Assembly: GCA_951640165.1 (NCBI GenBank)
Contig: OX621234.1
Coordinates: 1,741,001-1,805,000 of the forward strand
Direction of reading: 5' to 3'
Length of the DNA stretch: 64,000 nt
From: Pseudoips prasinana
Lineage: Eukaryota; Arthropoda; Insecta; Lepidoptera; Nolidae
Shown: positions 61,232-64,000 of the stretch, one piece after another
Numbering within the stretch: position 1 is the first letter of the stretch
How the letters are laid out: the number at the start of each line of letters is the position of its first letter
Notes under the pieces: model-generated
Databases searched by the model: none
Told to the model about the DNA's origin: nothing
The model's input: only the letters and a program-made list of their open reading frames with translations
Position numbers and translations under genes: made by a program

Positions 61232-62659
61232 AAATTAAATAAAACTTTAAATTCACCATTCTACTACCAAGCCCCATCTATTTTTTTTTCTTTTTAGTAA
61301 CATTAATTTAATTTTATGTTTATTTGGATAATTTTTTTTGCATCCAATCAAATGTCTTTCGATGACTTAGATTTGTTAATAGACCCGATAGATGGCGCTG
61401 CGATAAGACTGTGAGTTTTATTGCTGTTGTTATGGCAGTGGTAGAATAGATAAGCCGTTTACTTATGTTACTGATGAGAATGTTTATAATTACAATTTTA
61501 TTTTATTTGTCAAATATATGAATATACTTTCGCGCATAAATTTTGTTTTCATGTGAAACGTACGAGAGCAACGATGACCAGGGGCGGTGTTCCAGTACAA
61601 CCACAATGGACATGATGGAAGATCGGAAAATGAATAACGGGATTTACAAGAAGTAAATATCCAGGTAGAGATAGGGAGTTAGGAAATGGGTGAAGCGTAG
61701 ATTAAGGGGATATTTCCGTCAATAGTTAAGAGTGGGTGATAGAATTTAATTATTCATTGGCATCACACATCTAGCACATAGTAGCCGATAGATGTGGGAG
61801 AACCTCATGGACTCCATGATGTTGATGGGTATTCTGTTCTACCTAACACTTTTATTTTCATGTCTGGGGACAAATAGATGATAGGGTAGGTTAATTGGTA
61901 TAAATGAGATATTTATTTTTCATTAATCTTGGTTGGTATATGATCTTCCATCATGGTCCTGACTCTCTGGAACCCAATCCTTGATTGATAAGATTAATAT
62001 CTTTTTGTTATCAATTATTTTGGATAGTTTAGCAGTTAGGTTTTATAATAGGATAGCCATTAGCCAACTTTTATACATGCTTCAATTAATTTTTAACCAC
62101 TTGTTCTAATTAATTATTTCAGATTATCATTAATAATTTAGTTGAACGGTCAACTGTTGTAATAATTTAATTTGGATTAAACTTTTAACCAGTTGTGATA
62201 ATTAAGTTTGCCCTTTTAAAATAATTATTTTCAGATCATTAATTTATGATTTATTTAAATGGTTAAAAGTTGTAATTATTTTCATTTTTTTTTATTTCTG
62301 TACTTTTACTTGGTGATAGGACCAAGTATGATCATTGAAGCTTTTGTGTGTGAAGGTTGACTAATATTTTATTTTAGCTAGGATAGCTATAATTAGGTAG
62401 TGTTTAGCTAGTGTTAGGAAAGTAGAATTAGGGCCTTGAAAGTATAATTTTTGGTTGGTTTTTTTTATACTTTGAGCAAGTCGGACTCATACTCCCATTT
62501 GCTAGACTTTCAGTGGGTCCTGGGTTCAATTCTACTCTTTTTTATTGCACCTATGTATTTGATAACTCCCAACATAGGTAGACAGTTATAATGTAGGAAG
62601 GTAACAGAATTTTGGAAGTGTTTCAAGACTTCCAAAATTTTTTTTTGGGGAGGGGGTGA
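60647..62659 (+). other. Non-coding interior of the LTR element
   Basis: About 2 kb without a supported gene. A word 'catctccgaaacggctggcc' near 61074 is a common insect repeat motif. A poly-A tract runs from about 61195 to 61226, followed by AT-rich sequence up to the polypurine tract. Possibly another insertion with a poly-A tail ends at 61226. Confidence 0.6.
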
Positions 62660-62977
62660 TGTAATGATATTACCTGCCCTCCTATAGAATAAAACCTCTT
62701 TTATCAAGATAGCTAGTAGCTCTGGTCATTTTATTAAAATAACTAAACATAGCTTTTAAAATGAGAATAGAATTCGAATCAAATAAAAAGCATGGTGTTA
62801 CGTTTGATTGATGTTTGTCAATAGTTATAAAAATGGTGTGCTAAAGTAAACATTGTGAATCTAATATAATTATTTTAAATAAAATCAGTGATTGTTTGTG
62901 AATACATGTGTTATCATTGAGAAGATCTCCCTAGATCCCGTATAGAAATACCTCTTGCAGCTGCGAGTGTGCTTACA
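62660..62977 (+). repeat. 3' LTR (318 bp)
   Basis: Same sequence as 58692-59009 as far as read by eye, followed by the ATAC duplication. Confidence 0.9.
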
Positions 62978-63381
62978 ATACTGTCCTGATCTTCATCATT
63001 AAAACTATGTTTTTTCCTAAATTGTATACTGTTTTAGATATTTGTTGGTGAAAAGTTATGTTTTAATTTAAAATTGTAAAATTTTTATCATAATGCAGAC
63101 GTGTGAAATAGTTTAATCCCGAAAAAGTTTGCTTTTTAATGAATAAATGTAACATTATTTTGACTTTCTTTAATATTATTAAATTGGTATTTATGATTTT
63201 ACCGTGATTCTAAAACCTATAGTGACTTGTTTCAACGCCTTTGGTTATGTTTTAATAGATGGCACTGCGACGGATGATCGGGGGCGATTTGCCGCGCGTT
63301 CCTGCCTATACAAAACGAGATAGCTACGACAGCTAGCCGTCATGTTCGTCTGTCCATTGTAGTGTTGGCTATAATTGTATA

Positions 63382-64000
63382 ATTAAAGAAAGTCAAAATA
63401 ATGTTACATTTATTCATTAAAAAGCAAACTTTTTCGGGATTAAACTATTTCACACGTCTGCATTATGATAAAAATTTTACAATTTTAAATTAAAACATAA
63501 CTTTTCACCAACAAATATCTAAAACAGTATACAATTTAGGAAAAAACATAGTTTTAATGATGAAGATCAGGACAGTATTATTCATATTTTATCATAAAAT
63601 CTGTACAATTACATAATTATACAATTTTAAAGGAAGAATTGATACAAACATTGCTAAACATTTGTAGCAATAAGTATATAATTTTGCGATTGTATAATAC
63701 TTATGAAATAGAATGCTTACCTTAGGGTCAAATTTTCTTTTTTGTATACTTTTGAAGAGGTACACCTGCTTGGTCATTTGAACGTAACTAAAATTATACA
63801 GTATTCGCGCGATACAAGTTCTCACTTCAGCTAATTTAGAACTAATCAATGCGCCACCTAGCGAATATTTTTGGAACTATGCTCTTTTGTCAGTATTCAA
63901 GAGAAAAATACTGGTGTTACCAAACGTTTCCGCATATTAACTCAATTTCGAATATTTTTGGAAATTGTACACTTTTAATGCGAAGAGGCGATTTGCGCAT
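63382..64000 (-). repeat. Repeat X, right arm of the inverted repeat (continues past the window)
   Basis: Reverse complement of 58266-58691 + 62982-63174 without a visible length difference. It holds the unoccupied LTR target site. Spacer between arms: 63175-63381. Confidence 0.88.

Larger units (their letters stand above)
58692..62977 (+). mobile_element. LTR retrotransposon, complete but non-autonomous (4286 bp)
   Basis: 318-bp LTRs at 58692-59009 and 62660-62977 (TGTAATG..TTACA) appear identical. A polypurine tract GGGGAGGGGG lies just before the 3' LTR (62647-62656). ATAC is duplicated at 58688-58691 and 62978-62981. The uninterrupted sister arm (63382-64000) shows the empty site with a single GTAT. 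A 4-bp duplication fits Ty3/gypsy-type integration. Confidence 0.92.
58266..63174 (+). repeat. Repeat X, left arm of a large inverted repeat, split by an LTR element
   Basis: 58266-58691 plus 62982-63174 (619 bp once the LTR element is removed) is the reverse complement of 63382-64000, which has the same length. The short open frame at 58417-58674 recurs as 63592-63849 on the minus strand only because the arms are inverted; it is AT-rich and not thought to be a gene. Confidence 0.88.

Noticed and set aside
58692..62977. Endogenous virus with envelope
   Set aside because: No envelope-like frame is present between the ORF end and the 3' LTR; gag, protease and an integrase tail only.

Overview
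The window looks like nuclear DNA of a moth or butterfly (Lepidoptera). It is AT-rich, its introns are packed with tRNA-derived SINEs, and it carries Lep1-type non-autonomous Helitrons (5' TC, 3' hairpin plus CTAG, inserted between A and T). It also holds R1-clade and RTE-type non-LTR elements, cecropia-type mariners and other small DNA elements. No bacterial, organellar or viral gene organisation is visible.

Two host genes can be supported. The first is a plus-strand C2H2 zinc-finger gene whose last seven coding exons lie at 12564-12742, 14906-15013, 16365-16438, 17679-17919, 19054-19128, 24758-24826 and 39021-39147. Every junction joins in frame. Exon 17679-17919 encodes two C2H2 fingers near the C terminus, as in insect BTB-zinc-finger regulators; any BTB exon lies left of the window. 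After its TGA the frame stays open for 74 more coding-like codons (39148-39372), a candidate stop-readthrough extension. The second is an intronless minus-strand gene at 49631-51034 for a mitochondrial M16-family protein (MPP-beta/UQCRC1-like) whose zinc-binding HxxEH is changed to NxxQH.

Layout. 1-12560: R1-clade retrotransposon with an open ORF, MITEs, a nest of SINE + mariner + SINE, a hAT-type element, a Tc1 relic, an RTE tail and a Helitron-in-SINE nest. 12560-24830: exons separated by introns holding an RTE relic split by a 181-bp foldback, a MULE-like element with 9-bp TSD, a 45-bp minisatellite, a TA-flanked MITE and many SINEs. 24830-39020: a 14-kb intron with a GC-rich island, a dead mariner, a 2.9-kb palindromic satellite (100-bp unit), an intact mariner inside a decayed R1 copy, and a 60-bp repeat array bearing CACGTG motifs between 15-bp inverted repeats. 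39148-42120: probable long 3' UTR. 42120-49630: mostly unassigned sequence. 51240-56900: Helitron, 5'-truncated GC-rich R1-like element with 16-bp TSD, third mariner, and a degraded gene-family relic. 57100-64000: an inverted-repeat complex holding the 3' end of one LTR element (with a small myristoylation/membrane ORF) and a complete 4.3-kb LTR element whose ORF fuses gag, protease and only the C-terminal tail of integrase.

The mobile elements are ordered in time by nesting: several SINEs are split by mariners or Helitrons, and mariner and LTR copies look youngest (identical ends, intact ORFs, identical LTRs).
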